Origin: Bacteroidales bacterium
GTDB lineage: Bacteria > Bacteroidota > Bacteroidia > Bacteroidales > VadinHA17
Length of the DNA: 46,876 bases
Direction of reading: 5' to 3'
Assembly: GCA_003141895.1 (NCBI GenBank)
Contig: PLNT01000004.1
Span: 1 to 46,876 of the forward strand
In this document: piece after piece, positions 8,294-16,691 of the stretch
How positions within the stretch are numbered: the first letter of the stretch is position 1
How the letters are laid out: each line of letters starts with the position of its first letter
Notes under the pieces: generated by a model
Told to the model about the DNA's origin: nothing
What the model saw: only the letters and a program-made list of their open reading frames with translations
Databases searched by the model: none
Position numbers and translations under genes: made by a program

Positions 8294-8475
8294 CTTTTTC
8301 TATTTAAGTAGTGTCTCGTCTTAAGAATATATAAGGGTCCTGGTCTTCATAGGATTCTCTACTAGCATTGATTAACTGTTAAACTATTAACAGCAAAATC
8401 TATTCCGAATATCCTTAATTACACACCTCACACCTCACTCCTCATACCTTCTTCCCCTGTACCCTGTGCCTTTTC

Positions 8476-10824
8476 CTACTCATACCTCAGTGCATCGACC
8501 GGATTTTTTCTTGCGGCTTTATACGATTGAAGGCCTACCGTAAGCAATGCAATAAACAGAACAATCAGGCCAATCACAGCAAAAATCCATGGATTTAAAG
8601 TAATCCGGTATGCATAGCTTTGCAACCATTTATTTATTCCAAACCAGGCAATGGGGCTTGCGATTATTATTGAAATCAATACCAAAACAAGATATTCTCT
8701 TGACAGCAATAAGAATATCTTAATTGCTTTAGCTCCATTCACTTTCCTTATCCCTATCTCTTTTGTGCGGATTTCAATCATGAATAATGATAATCCTATT
8801 AGCCCCATACATGATATTATAATAGCCAGAAAAGAGGAGTAACCAAGTATTTTACCTATTCTCTGTTCTGTCCGGTACAACTTATCATACTCATCATCAA
8901 GAAATTTAAACTGCAACGGATAATCAAGGTTATGTGATTTAAAAATCTTCTTTATATAATCAACGGTTGAACTAATATGACCAGGTTTCATTCTGATATA
9001 GCAATTACCACCCATTCCGTTCATTTTCATAATAGCAAGTGGTTCAATTTTTGTGTGTAATGATTTAATATGAAAATCTTTTACTACCCCGATAATTCTG
9101 AATTTAATTCCACTACTTGATAATATTTTTCCAATTGGTTCCTTAAAACCAATGATTTCAGTTGCTGTTTCATTGATCACCACTGAAGTACTGTCACCAG
9201 GAAAATCAGGAGAAAAGAAACGTCCGTCCTTAAGCTCAAGTTGAAATGTTTTTGCAAAATCCGCGTCAGTATAAAGAGCGCTGAAATAAAACTCACCATT
9301 GACCTTGTTGCCTTCCCAGTCAAAACTTTGCGCGGTGCCATCAGCATCGAAAACATCCGGAGCTTCTATTGTTGTACTCAATATAGCAGTATTGTTGCCA
9401 AGTTCTGCTTTTAAAGTTTCGTTATGCATACCGTATCTGAATGTGAAATGACCTATGTTATCAATATTAAGGCCAAGATTCTTATGCTGCAAATATTTAA
9501 GCTGATTTCCGGCAATCAGAGTGAATATGATAAGCAGGAAAGACAGAGAAAACTGGAGAACAACCATTACCCTCCGGAATCCTGCCTTCCCGGGTTTATT
9601 TATAATACCATTTATAGTATTCAAAGGCTTTAAAGAAGACAAATACAATGCGGGATAACTTCCGGCCAATAAAGTGCAAATCAATACAACTGTGATCAGA
9701 CCAACATATAATCCCGCGTTTTGGTAATCAACAAACAATTGTTTTCCTGTCAGATTATTAAAGCCATGCAGAAACAATTCTACTAAAATCATCGCAATTA
9801 CATGAGCCGCCAATACGATCAGCAGTGTTTCTCCTAAAAACTGGAGGATTATTTTTGTTTTATTTGCACCTGATACTTTGCGCATTCCTATTTCCTTTGC
9901 CCTTCTGGTTGATTGCGCTGTTGCCAGACTCATAAAGTTAATGCTTGCAATTACGAGAATCAAAACAGCAACAAGGCCCAGGAGCCTTACGAATGTTATA
10001 TCACCCATACCGGGAAGATCGAAAGCAAATTTACCTGAAGAATACAAATGAATCTTTTTTACGTTTTGAAGAAAGAGTTCCGGCTTTAAATCCAAATTTT
10101 TCGAATTTCTCTGGACAATATCTTTAATTTTATTTTCAAAAAGCTTACTGTCAGTTCCTGATTTAAGCTCTATATAGGAAAAACAATCACCGTGAGATCC
10201 CCAGTCATTCAGATTAAAACCTTTATTTTTTAAAAATTCAGAAGGAATCAGAAAATCAAAATGCAAGTGACTATTTCGAGGGAAACTCTTTACTACACCC
10301 GTGACTGTAACACCCGTAGGTTTCAATGTTTTACCTATAGGATCATCGTTACCAAAATATTTATGGGCCATCTCTTCAGTCAGAACAATGTTCATGGGCC
10401 CGTTAAAAGCGCTGCTTGTATCACCACGTTTAAATTCGATATCAAACATTTTTAAAAAGTCCTCATCAGCGAAAGCAACCTTTTCGGGTATAAATTCCTC
10501 GCCTTTTTGAAATGACCAGTTAAATGTCAGGTATTTTGAAGCCCTTATTACTTCAGGATATTGCTCCTTTAAAGCGGCTGACAGCGCTGTCGGTGGCTTG
10601 GCTTCCTGAAACAGGTGACCATCGATACTTACTGTTTTTTCAAGCACACGATACAGATTATCGGCGTCTTTGAAATGTCTGTCGTAGCTCCATTCATCCT
10701 GTACCCATAAAAGAATCAGAATTGAGCAGGCCATGCCTATAGCCATGCCACTTATATTCAGAATTGAATATGTTGAATACCTTTTGATATTCCGGATAGC
10801 GATTTTGAAGTAGCTCTTGATCAT
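8476..10824 (-). CDS. FtsX/MacB-family ABC transporter permease, copy B
   Basis: 782 aa, a paralogue of 990-3338 with the same length and order: TM1, a periplasmic MacB_PCD domain, an FtsX domain with four TMs (about 285-447), a second periplasmic domain, and a C-terminal FtsX domain ending PVDALRYE. The N-terminus MIKSYFKIAIRNIKRYSTYS is family-typical and supports the start. It is the first gene of the minus-strand block and is divergent from the two-component genes at 11323. No ATPase or membrane-fusion protein is encoded beside it; ftsE at 35865 is far away and is expected to serve FtsX. Likely role: ATP-driven export or envelope work across the periplasm; substrate unknown. Confidence 0.93.
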   Translation of the reverse strand: MIKSYFKIAIRNIKRYSTYSILNISGMAIGMACSILILLWVQDEWSYDRHFKDADNLYRVLEKTVSIDGHLFQEAKPPTALSAALKEQYPEVIRASKYLTFNWSFQKGEEFIPEKVAFADEDFLKMFDIEFKRGDTSSAFNGPMNIVLTEEMAHKYFGNDDPIGKTLKPTGVTVTGVVKSFPRNSHLHFDFLIPSEFLKNKGFNLNDWGSHGDCFSYIELKSGTDSKLFENKIKDIVQRNSKNLDLKPELFLQNVKKIHLYSSGKFAFDLPGMGDITFVRLLGLVAVLILVIASINFMSLATAQSTRRAKEIGMRKVSGANKTKIILQFLGETLLIVLAAHVIAMILVELFLHGFNNLTGKQLFVDYQNAGLYVGLITVVLICTLLAGSYPALYLSSLKPLNTINGIINKPGKAGFRRVMVVLQFSLSFLLIIFTLIAGNQLKYLQHKNLGLNIDNIGHFTFRYGMHNETLKAELGNNTAILSTTIEAPDVFDADGTAQSFDWEGNKVNGEFYFSALYTDADFAKTFQLELKDGRFFSPDFPGDSTSVVINETATEIIGFKEPIGKILSSSGIKFRIIGVVKDFHIKSLHTKIEPLAIMKMNGMGGNCYIRMKPGHISSTVDYIKKIFKSHNLDYPLQFKFLDDEYDKLYRTEQRIGKILGYSSFLAIIISCMGLIGLSLFMIEIRTKEIGIRKVNGAKAIKIFLLLSREYLVLVLISIIIASPIAWFGINKWLQSYAYRITLNPWIFAVIGLIVLFIALLTVGLQSYKAARKNPVDALRYE

Positions 10825-10830
10825 AGTTGC

Positions 10831-10882
10831 CTGGTACTGGTTACTTGGTACTGGTTACTGGTTACTTGGTGCTGGTTGCTTG
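10831..10882. repeat. Degenerate TGGTTACT-type tandem repeat
   Basis: About 52 bases of repeated (T)GGTACTGGTTACT units that decay to GGTGCTGGTTGCT, directly after the start codon of permease B. The repeat lies in the divergent regulatory interval and could vary in copy number by slippage. Confidence 0.7.
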
Positions 10883-10914
10883 TTCTGGGATAACCGCAAC
10901 TTAATTACATGTAA

Positions 10915-10943
10915 GTCATTGCGAGCGAAGCGAAGCAATCTCC
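10915..10943 (+). repeat. Hairpin repeat, ATTGC-stem type, copy 1
   Basis: GTC-ATTGC-GAGCGAAGCGAA-GCAAT-CTCC. The ATTGC and GCAAT arms pair. Related copies lie at 30661-30694 and 30733-30759, and a version with a different stem at 17891-17920 and 18011-18039. Confidence 0.75.
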
Positions 10944-11053
10944 TTATCTCCTCTTCCTTACCACTCCTCACTCTCCACTTCCAATTACCATACCAATATT
11001 TTTTACTCTTTGAAAATTAGTCATTTAAGCAATAGCATCAAAATAATAATATT

Positions 11054-11100
11054 TATATTTGCCTAATAATAGGACATATAATGTCCATAATATAGACATA
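11054..11100 (+). promoter_or_regulatory. Candidate promoter with operator upstream of the two-component genes
   Basis: TATATTTG (11054-11061) fits the Bacteroidota -7 element TAnnTTTG, but no TTG is seen at the usual distance upstream. Starting 11 bases after it, GGACAT (11072-11077) and ATGTCC (11081-11086) form an inverted repeat around ATA, and a further GACATA half-site lies at 11095-11100. The repeat would cover the transcription start, a classic repressor position. The leader to 11323 would be about 255 bases and contains a repeat element. Confidence 0.4.
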
Positions 11101-11133
11101 AAAATGGATTTTAAAATGGTTAGTCAGTTCTTT

Positions 11134-11223
11134 ACCCCCTTCTCTCCCGATAGCTATCGGGACTTCCCCCAGGGGGGAAGGAGTAGCTAAACATTTCCCC
11201 CTTGGGGGAAAACGAAAGGGGGT
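11134..11223. repeat. Multi-hairpin C/G-tract element, copy 1
   Basis: Outer arms ACCCCCTTC (11134-11142) and GAAAGGGGGT (11214-11223) enclose three palindromes: TCCCGATAGCTATCGGGA (11145-11162), CTTCCCCC/GGGGGAAG (11163-11180) and TTTCCCCC/GGGGGAAA (11194-11211). The same layout recurs at 25691-25768 without the first palindrome. It is noncoding and lies in the leader of the response-regulator gene. Confidence 0.8.
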
Positions 11224-11322
11224 TCAAAATAAAAAAGAGGAGTTTAATTCTTTGCAACTCAATGTTCAATTTATCTAATTCCGTGTAAGTTCTTAATTAT
11301 CTTTAATTAACAGTATTACAAG

Positions 11323-12687
11323 ATGAATGGCAAACTATTGATTGTTGATGACCATAAACAGGTTCTAAAAGCGTTGATTCAGTTGCTTGAACCGGAATTT
11401 GACAATATCACCGGTATTTCAAATCCAAATCAGATCATAAGTTATATAAACAAAGAGGAGTATGATATAATCCTCCTCGACATGAACTTTTCAGCCGGGG
11501 TCAATACAGGCAATGAAGGTATATATTGGCTCAATAGAATACTAAAATCAGATCCCCTTGCAGCCGTTGTCATGATAACTGCATATTCAGACGTAAACCT
11601 GGCTGTCAGGGCGATTAAAGAAGGTGCCACCGATTTCGTAGTAAAGCCATGGGACAATAATAAACTTATTACCACCATGCAGACAGCATTTAAACTCAGG
11701 AAATCAAAGATTGAGAACAAAAAGCTCCGCGAGAGGCAAAAGCAGATAAACAAGGGAATTTGTAAACAGGATACTCCGTTGATTGGAAAATCACAGCCAC
11801 TGGAAAATGTATTGAAGGTAATTAACAAGATAGCCAGGACAGAAGCAAATGTTCTGGTCGTAGGCGAGAATGGAACAGGTAAAGAATTGATTGTTAGAGA
11901 AATTCATAATAATTCACGGAGAGCCGATGAAGTGTTTATCAGTATTGATATAGGAACAATTGCTGAGACGTTATTTGAGAGCGAGATGTTCGGTCATATT
12001 AAAGGTGCATTTACTGATGCTAAAGAAGATAAAACCGGGTGGTTCGAAACAGCCTCGGACGGAACATTGTTCCTGGACGAAATAGGCAATCTTTCCCTTA
12101 ACATGCAATCCAAACTGCTTGCAGCAATTCAAAACAGGGTAATATACAAGGTCGGATCAAAAACCCCCATCCCTTTTGATATCCGACTTGTCTGCGCAAC
12201 TAATAAGAACCTGGAAGAGATGGTCTCAAAAAATCTTTTCCGCGAGGATTTGTATTACCGGATAAATACAATTGTGATCGAATTACCTCCTTTGCGTGAT
12301 CGTGGTGAAGATATTGTTTTACTGGCAGAGCATTTCTTAAAGGAGTATGCAGCTAAATACGAGAAATTCAGTCTGAAATTCAGCAGTAAAACCCTTGACA
12401 AACTCATGAAATATAACTGGCCGGGAAATGTGAGGGAGCTGCGTCATACAATTGAAAAAGCAGTAATATTATGTGATTCTGCCATCTTAATGCCTGAAGA
12501 TTTCATAATCTCACATTTAACTCAACAACCTTCCCTTAACCTAAAACCGCCGACATTTGCCGAAATAGAAAAGCAGACTTTGCTTATCGCTCTGAACAAC
12601 AATAATGGAAGTGTTTTAAAAGCTTCAAAAGAATTGGACATAGCTAGACAAACCATGTACAATAAAATGCAAAAGTATAACCTCTAG
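11323..12687 (+). CDS. NtrC-family sigma-54-dependent response regulator
   Basis: 454 aa with three domains. The receiver (1-120) has acidic pocket D9/D10, phospho-acceptor D53, T86 and K108. The AAA+ sigma-54 activation domain (about 150-390) has Walker A GENGTGKE at 181-188, Walker B LFLDEIG at 249-255 and an arginine-finger region. The C-terminal Fis-type helix-turn-helix (about 410-454) contains NNNGSVLKASKELDIARQTMY. The sigma-54 contact loop reads GAFTDA (228-233), a common variant of GAFTGA. On phosphorylation it would open RpoN promoters. The histidine kinase starts 12 bases downstream. Its targets are not shown; the divergent permease block is the natural candidate, although I found no clear GG-N10-GC sigma-54 site there. 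Confidence 0.95.
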   Translation: MNGKLLIVDDHKQVLKALIQLLEPEFDNITGISNPNQIISYINKEEYDIILLDMNFSAGVNTGNEGIYWLNRILKSDPLAAVVMITAYSDVNLAVRAIKEGATDFVVKPWDNNKLITTMQTAFKLRKSKIENKKLRERQKQINKGICKQDTPLIGKSQPLENVLKVINKIARTEANVLVVGENGTGKELIVREIHNNSRRADEVFISIDIGTIAETLFESEMFGHIKGAFTDAKEDKTGWFETASDGTLFLDEIGNLSLNMQSKLLAAIQNRVIYKVGSKTPIPFDIRLVCATNKNLEEMVSKNLFREDLYYRINTIVIELPPLRDRGEDIVLLAEHFLKEYAAKYEKFSLKFSSKTLDKLMKYNWPGNVRELRHTIEKAVILCDSAILMPEDFIISHLTQQPSLNLKPPTFAEIEKQTLLIALNNNNGSVLKASKELDIARQTMYNKMQKYNL

Positions 12688-12699
12688 AAAGCCGCAATC

Positions 12700-14064
12700 A
12701 TGTTATTAAATAAATTCTTTATCAATGTATCTGTCCGGGTGATTTTTATCGTATTAACCAGTGTTGTTTTGGGAATTATTTTACCACATCTCGATCGTGG
12801 ATACTATTACACATTGGCAGGTATGATTTTCATGATCGTTTTTCAAGCCTATTTGCTGGTAAATCAGGTTAATAAAACAAATGCAGATCTGGAAAAATTC
12901 TTTTCATCGGTTCAGGATCATGACTCATCCGTTAGATTTTCTGAAAATACTAAGAATGACTCATTCAGAAAATTGCATGACAGAATGAACTATTTAAATA
13001 CGATCATTCAGAGTGTTAAAATTGAAAACGAGAAGACCAGCCAATTCCTTCAAACTGTGGTTGACCATGTTGATATCGGACTTTTATCATTCAATGAGAA
13101 TGGAAGGATAGAAATATATAACAGGGCTGCAAAACGATATTTAAATGTTCAGCAACCCAGGCAACTATCGTCTTTAAAAACTATGAATGATGAATTATTT
13201 AAAATTATAAATACTATAAAACCTGGGCAGGAGATATTGCATAAAATGATAATAAACAATCATCTGCAAAGCATTCTGATTAAAGCCATCGAGTTAAAAT
13301 TTGAAAGCAAGACAATTAAACTGGTCTCATTTCAGGATATTACCAATGAACTCGATAAAAAAGAATTGGATTCCTGGCAAAGATTAATCCGGGTGTTAAC
13401 CCATGAGATCATGAATTCCATAAGTCCCATTACCTCTCTCACAGGAGTAATTTCAGGGTACTTTAAAAAGAAGGATGACGAAAACCCGGTTCCATTGGAA
13501 CTTATTGATCATAAAATAGTTTCTAAAACACTTTCCGGATTGAATACCATTGAAGAAACGGGGAAAGGATTATTGGATTTTGTTGATAAATACAGAAGCT
13601 TAACATCATTGCCAAAACCTAATTTAAGCAAATTCACTATTGATAGTCTGTTCCGGAAATGCAAAATCCTCATGGAATCAAATATTTCAAATAGCATAAA
13701 AATCACTACAAGTGTTTATCCTGAAGATATTTCAATAGTAGCAGACTATGCCCAGGTTGAACAAATTCTTATAAATTTAATAAAAAACGCTATTGAAGCT
13801 TTATCCGGCAAGAGGAACGGAACAATTCAACTGAAAGCATTCTATTCCGATGATGGTAAAATAATTCAAGTTGAAGATAATGGAATTGGAATATCCGGTG
13901 ATATTATTGAAGATATTTTTGTGCCATTTTATACAACCAAAGAAAATGGATCAGGAATAGGACTAAGCCTGTCAAAGCAAATAATGCAAAATCATGATGG
14001 CACAATTTCAGTGAACTCTGCTCTTAATAAAGGATCTGAGTTTACCTTAAAATTTCAATTATAA
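12700..14064 (+). CDS. Sensor histidine kinase, NtrB/NtrY-like
   Basis: 454 aa. Two TM segments (about 9-29 and 36-55) with a very short periplasmic loop, a linker, then a PAS-like domain (about 112-215, with VDHVDIGLLSFNENGRIEIYN). The HisKA dimerisation helix has the phospho-acceptor in RVLTHEIMNSISPI (H235). The HATPase domain has N-box QILINLIKNAIEAL, G1 VEDNGIGI and G2 ENGSGIGLSLSKQIM. With almost no extracytoplasmic loop, the signal is probably sensed in the membrane or cytoplasm. It is the partner of the response regulator encoded immediately upstream; the pair forms an operon. After the stop, 14065-14257 shows no terminator or gene that I can support. Confidence 0.94.
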   Translation: MLLNKFFINVSVRVIFIVLTSVVLGIILPHLDRGYYYTLAGMIFMIVFQAYLLVNQVNKTNADLEKFFSSVQDHDSSVRFSENTKNDSFRKLHDRMNYLNTIIQSVKIENEKTSQFLQTVVDHVDIGLLSFNENGRIEIYNRAAKRYLNVQQPRQLSSLKTMNDELFKIINTIKPGQEILHKMIINNHLQSILIKAIELKFESKTIKLVSFQDITNELDKKELDSWQRLIRVLTHEIMNSISPITSLTGVISGYFKKKDDENPVPLELIDHKIVSKTLSGLNTIEETGKGLLDFVDKYRSLTSLPKPNLSKFTIDSLFRKCKILMESNISNSIKITTSVYPEDISIVADYAQVEQILINLIKNAIEALSGKRNGTIQLKAFYSDDGKIIQVEDNGIGISGDIIEDIFVPFYTTKENGSGIGLSLSKQIMQNHDGTISVNSALNKGSEFTLKFQL

Positions 14065-14257
14065 CACTCCACTTCATTGGCTGATTTACAAATCTTTGAA
14101 TTTCCATCAGTAAATTGTAATATTGGCTTTGTTCAGTTGTTTATAATTGATAAGTAAGTCCAGGTAACTGACTAACTGTTCACTAATAATATTTAAAATT
14201 GTACATTTAGAAATTAATATAACAATGTACATTCAGGTCAGATTAATAACGGATAAA

Positions 14258-15778
14258 ATGAATACCAGGATAAAGATTATTATAGCAGCAATGCTATTGG
14301 CATCGACCAGTTTTGGACAGTCTCTTTATGAGACTAAAAAGGTTCATGGAACATTTATAAACTTCGCTTATCAGGATGAACGCAATAAATATATGAATCC
14401 TGAAGATGTCGATGAGATGTCTCCGGAACTCTGGCGTTTGAAGATAAAGGAGCTCTCAGATATGGGGATTGAGTATGTTATAATCATGTATGTTGCAAAT
14501 AAAGACAAATCATTTTACCCTTCAGATTTTATGCCTCACGCCTATCCGGCCGGAAAAGAAAGCCCTGTTGAAGCAGTAATGAATGCAGCAGATGAGAATA
14601 ATATGAAGGTATTTATGAGCACAGGGTGGGCTCATGATCAGGATGATGACCCTCGTTTGCCTGAAATACGTGCAATACAGATAAAGATAATGCACGAGAC
14701 GGCCAGTCTGTTTTCAAAGCATAAATCTTTTTATGGCTGGTATCTGCCATGTGAAGACGTTGTCGGACCTTACTTATCACAAAATGCTGTTGATGCTGCA
14801 AATTCATTAACTGCCGAAGCAAAGGCACTTACTCCCAATGCAAAAGTCCTTATCTCTCCATATGGATTAAAATCAGCGAATTTTAATAATAGTCAGTTCG
14901 CAGACCAGATAGCAAAACTAAAAGTTGACATTATAGCATACCAGGACGAAATCGGGTGTGTCGTGGAACCCACTCCCTTATCTCATATGAAAGATAATTT
15001 CAAACACCTGAGGGAAGTTCACGACAAGACAAAAATTGAGTTGTGGGCGAATGATGAATCTTTTACATGGGAAAAAGGACTGAATGTTCGTCCATCTGCA
15101 TTGATCCCAGCTCCTTTCCCAAGATTTTTGTCTCAACTGGTTGGTGTTACCAAAGCAAAAGTGGATGAGGTAATAAGTTTTGCGATAACAGGGATATATG
15201 ACAAACCTGATTCAAAAACACCAATCGGTCAACCAATTTATGCAACCAAAGCTTATAAGGAATATATGGAGTGGAAAGACGGTGAAGGGCGTTGGCCTTT
15301 ACTGGAAGCGTCATTCTATAAAAATCTCAAACATGATGGCATATCCAAACCAGTGACTTTTATCAATGCTGCATCCTCCATGTATCCTGATGGTAATCTG
15401 ACCGACGGTAACCTTGGGGCAGAGGACAATACCGATAAAAACTGGCTGGGATTTGACAGGAAGGATATGATTGCAACGATTGATCTTGGTGCTAACCAAA
15501 AAATAGAAAACCTGGCTGCAAGATTCTTAAGCTATAAACCAAAAAATATCTTTTTACCTACAAGCGTTGAGTTTTCAATATCGGACGATGGTAAAAAATT
15601 CAGGACATTAAAGACCGTTACAATGGATCAGGTCCCCAACGACAGGTATGATTGCTGGATAGATATTTCTACAGCCGATCATTTAAACGAAACCGCAAGA
15701 TTCGTACGGGTTTATGCTATAAATGGCATAGGACAATTTATCCTCTCTGACGAGATTTTTGTTAATCCGCAGTACTAA
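14258..15778 (+). CDS. DUF4434-type glycosidase-like secreted protein with C-terminal F5/8-like domain
   Basis: 506 aa from the ATG at 14258, chosen because it gives a clean signal peptide (MNTRIKIIIAAMLLASTSFGQ); an ATG 33 bases upstream would add charged residues before it. The core (about 25-340) looks like a TIM barrel of the DUF4434 family: WRLKIKELSDMGIEYVIIMY, a lid near FMSTGWAHDQDD, WYLPCEDVV with an acidic residue at a strand end, VDIIAYQDEIGC and IELWANDESF. The last 130 residues (INAASSMYPDGNLTDGN ... IATIDLGANQKIENLAARF ... ARFVRVYA) resemble a discoidin/F5-8C carbohydrate-binding fold. Probably a glycan-active periplasmic or surface enzyme. The GH16 gene ends on the opposite strand at the very next base. 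Confidence 0.85.
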   Translation: MNTRIKIIIAAMLLASTSFGQSLYETKKVHGTFINFAYQDERNKYMNPEDVDEMSPELWRLKIKELSDMGIEYVIIMYVANKDKSFYPSDFMPHAYPAGKESPVEAVMNAADENNMKVFMSTGWAHDQDDDPRLPEIRAIQIKIMHETASLFSKHKSFYGWYLPCEDVVGPYLSQNAVDAANSLTAEAKALTPNAKVLISPYGLKSANFNNSQFADQIAKLKVDIIAYQDEIGCVVEPTPLSHMKDNFKHLREVHDKTKIELWANDESFTWEKGLNVRPSALIPAPFPRFLSQLVGVTKAKVDEVISFAITGIYDKPDSKTPIGQPIYATKAYKEYMEWKDGEGRWPLLEASFYKNLKHDGISKPVTFINAASSMYPDGNLTDGNLGAEDNTDKNWLGFDRKDMIATIDLGANQKIENLAARFLSYKPKNIFLPTSVEFSISDDGKKFRTLKTVTMDQVPNDRYDCWIDISTADHLNETARFVRVYAINGIGQFILSDEIFVNPQY

Positions 15779-16540
15779 TTATTTGGAAATATTCTGATAC
15801 ACTCTTACATAATCAACATACATCGTATCGGGAAAGACGGTTGTCTGATCAGGATTTTTCGGCCAGTCGCCACCGATAGCAAGGTTGAGAATGATGTATT
15901 GTGGTTTGTGAAATTCTTCTGTGCTGTTGACACCATCTTTGATACTTACTTCCCAGTATTTGTTACCATCAAGAAGAAGTTTTATTGATTCTTTATCCCA
16001 TTCAATAGAATAAGTATGAAATTTAGTAACATCACATCGAGTAGTCCCTCCTGAGGAAATATGTTCTTTATTAAACCAATGTAATGTCCCATGCAAAAGT
16101 TCCTCATTATTAATATGTTCCATGATGTCAATTTCACCGCACTTCGGCCATCCTTCGGAATGAATGTTCTGTCCCAACATCCAGAATGCCGGCCACATTC
16201 CCTGTCCTTTGGGGAGCTTCATCCGTGCTTCTACCTTCCCATATGTCCAGCTATATTTGCCATCTGTAATCAATCTGGCTGAGGTATAATTTGAATTATT
16301 ATATAATTCCTTTTTGCCGATAATCAACAGGTTACCACCAATAACCCTACTGTTTTCTAAACGGCTTTTAGTATAATACTGTAGCTCATTATTGGCTATA
16401 TATCCAACATCATATCCCCATTTGGTTGAATCTGGTAATCCATTGTAGTTGAATTCATCTGACCATACAAGTTTCCAGGACGGCTCGGTTTTCTGGGCAG
16501 AAAGAGTAAAAAAACAGAGGAAGAGGATTAATGCATTCAT
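15779..16540 (-). CDS. GH16 family endo-beta-glucanase (laminarinase-like)
   Basis: 253 aa with a short signal peptide (about 1-16). A single GH16 jelly-roll carries the signature GWPKCGEIDIMEH: nucleophile E136, D138 and acid/base E141 in the ExDxxE form typical of beta-1,3- or 1,3-1,4-glucanases. Other family marks are WSDEFNYNGLPDSTKW near the N-terminus, GKVEARMKLPKGQGMWPAFWML, and the C-terminal strand MYVDYVRVYQ. Likely hydrolyses laminarin or a similar beta-glucan outside the cytoplasm. It converges with the DUF4434 gene with no spacer. No SusC/SusD pair is nearby, so it is not part of a visible polysaccharide-utilisation locus. Exact substrate not determined. Confidence 0.93.
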   Translation of the reverse strand: MNALILFLCFFTLSAQKTEPSWKLVWSDEFNYNGLPDSTKWGYDVGYIANNELQYYTKSRLENSRVIGGNLLIIGKKELYNNSNYTSARLITDGKYSWTYGKVEARMKLPKGQGMWPAFWMLGQNIHSEGWPKCGEIDIMEHINNEELLHGTLHWFNKEHISSGGTTRCDVTKFHTYSIEWDKESIKLLLDGNKYWEVSIKDGVNSTEEFHKPQYIILNLAIGGDWPKNPDQTTVFPDTMYVDYVRVYQNISK

Positions 16541-16691
16541 AGATCGTGTAATTTTGATAAAGGCTATTTAGATTCCCTTATGGTAAAAGTAAATATAATA
16601 ACGATCTATTAGAATAGCTACCGGTTTTTCACTTATTTTGAGGTTTCCAAATGAGACTTTAACAACAGATTTTTCTGGAAATCGGGATTAT

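Noticed and set aside
10825-11322. Sigma-54 promoter for the permease block
   Set aside because: I looked for GG-N10-GC with flanking T and C/A on both strands and found only mis-spaced matches such as near 10868-10879.
15311-15499. Small minus-strand gene inside the DUF4434 gene
   Set aside because: It is an antisense shadow of a well-supported coding region, with no start signals of its own.
14225-15778. Start of the DUF4434 protein at 14225
   Set aside because: It would place charged residues before the signal peptide; the ATG at 14258 gives a normal secretion signal.
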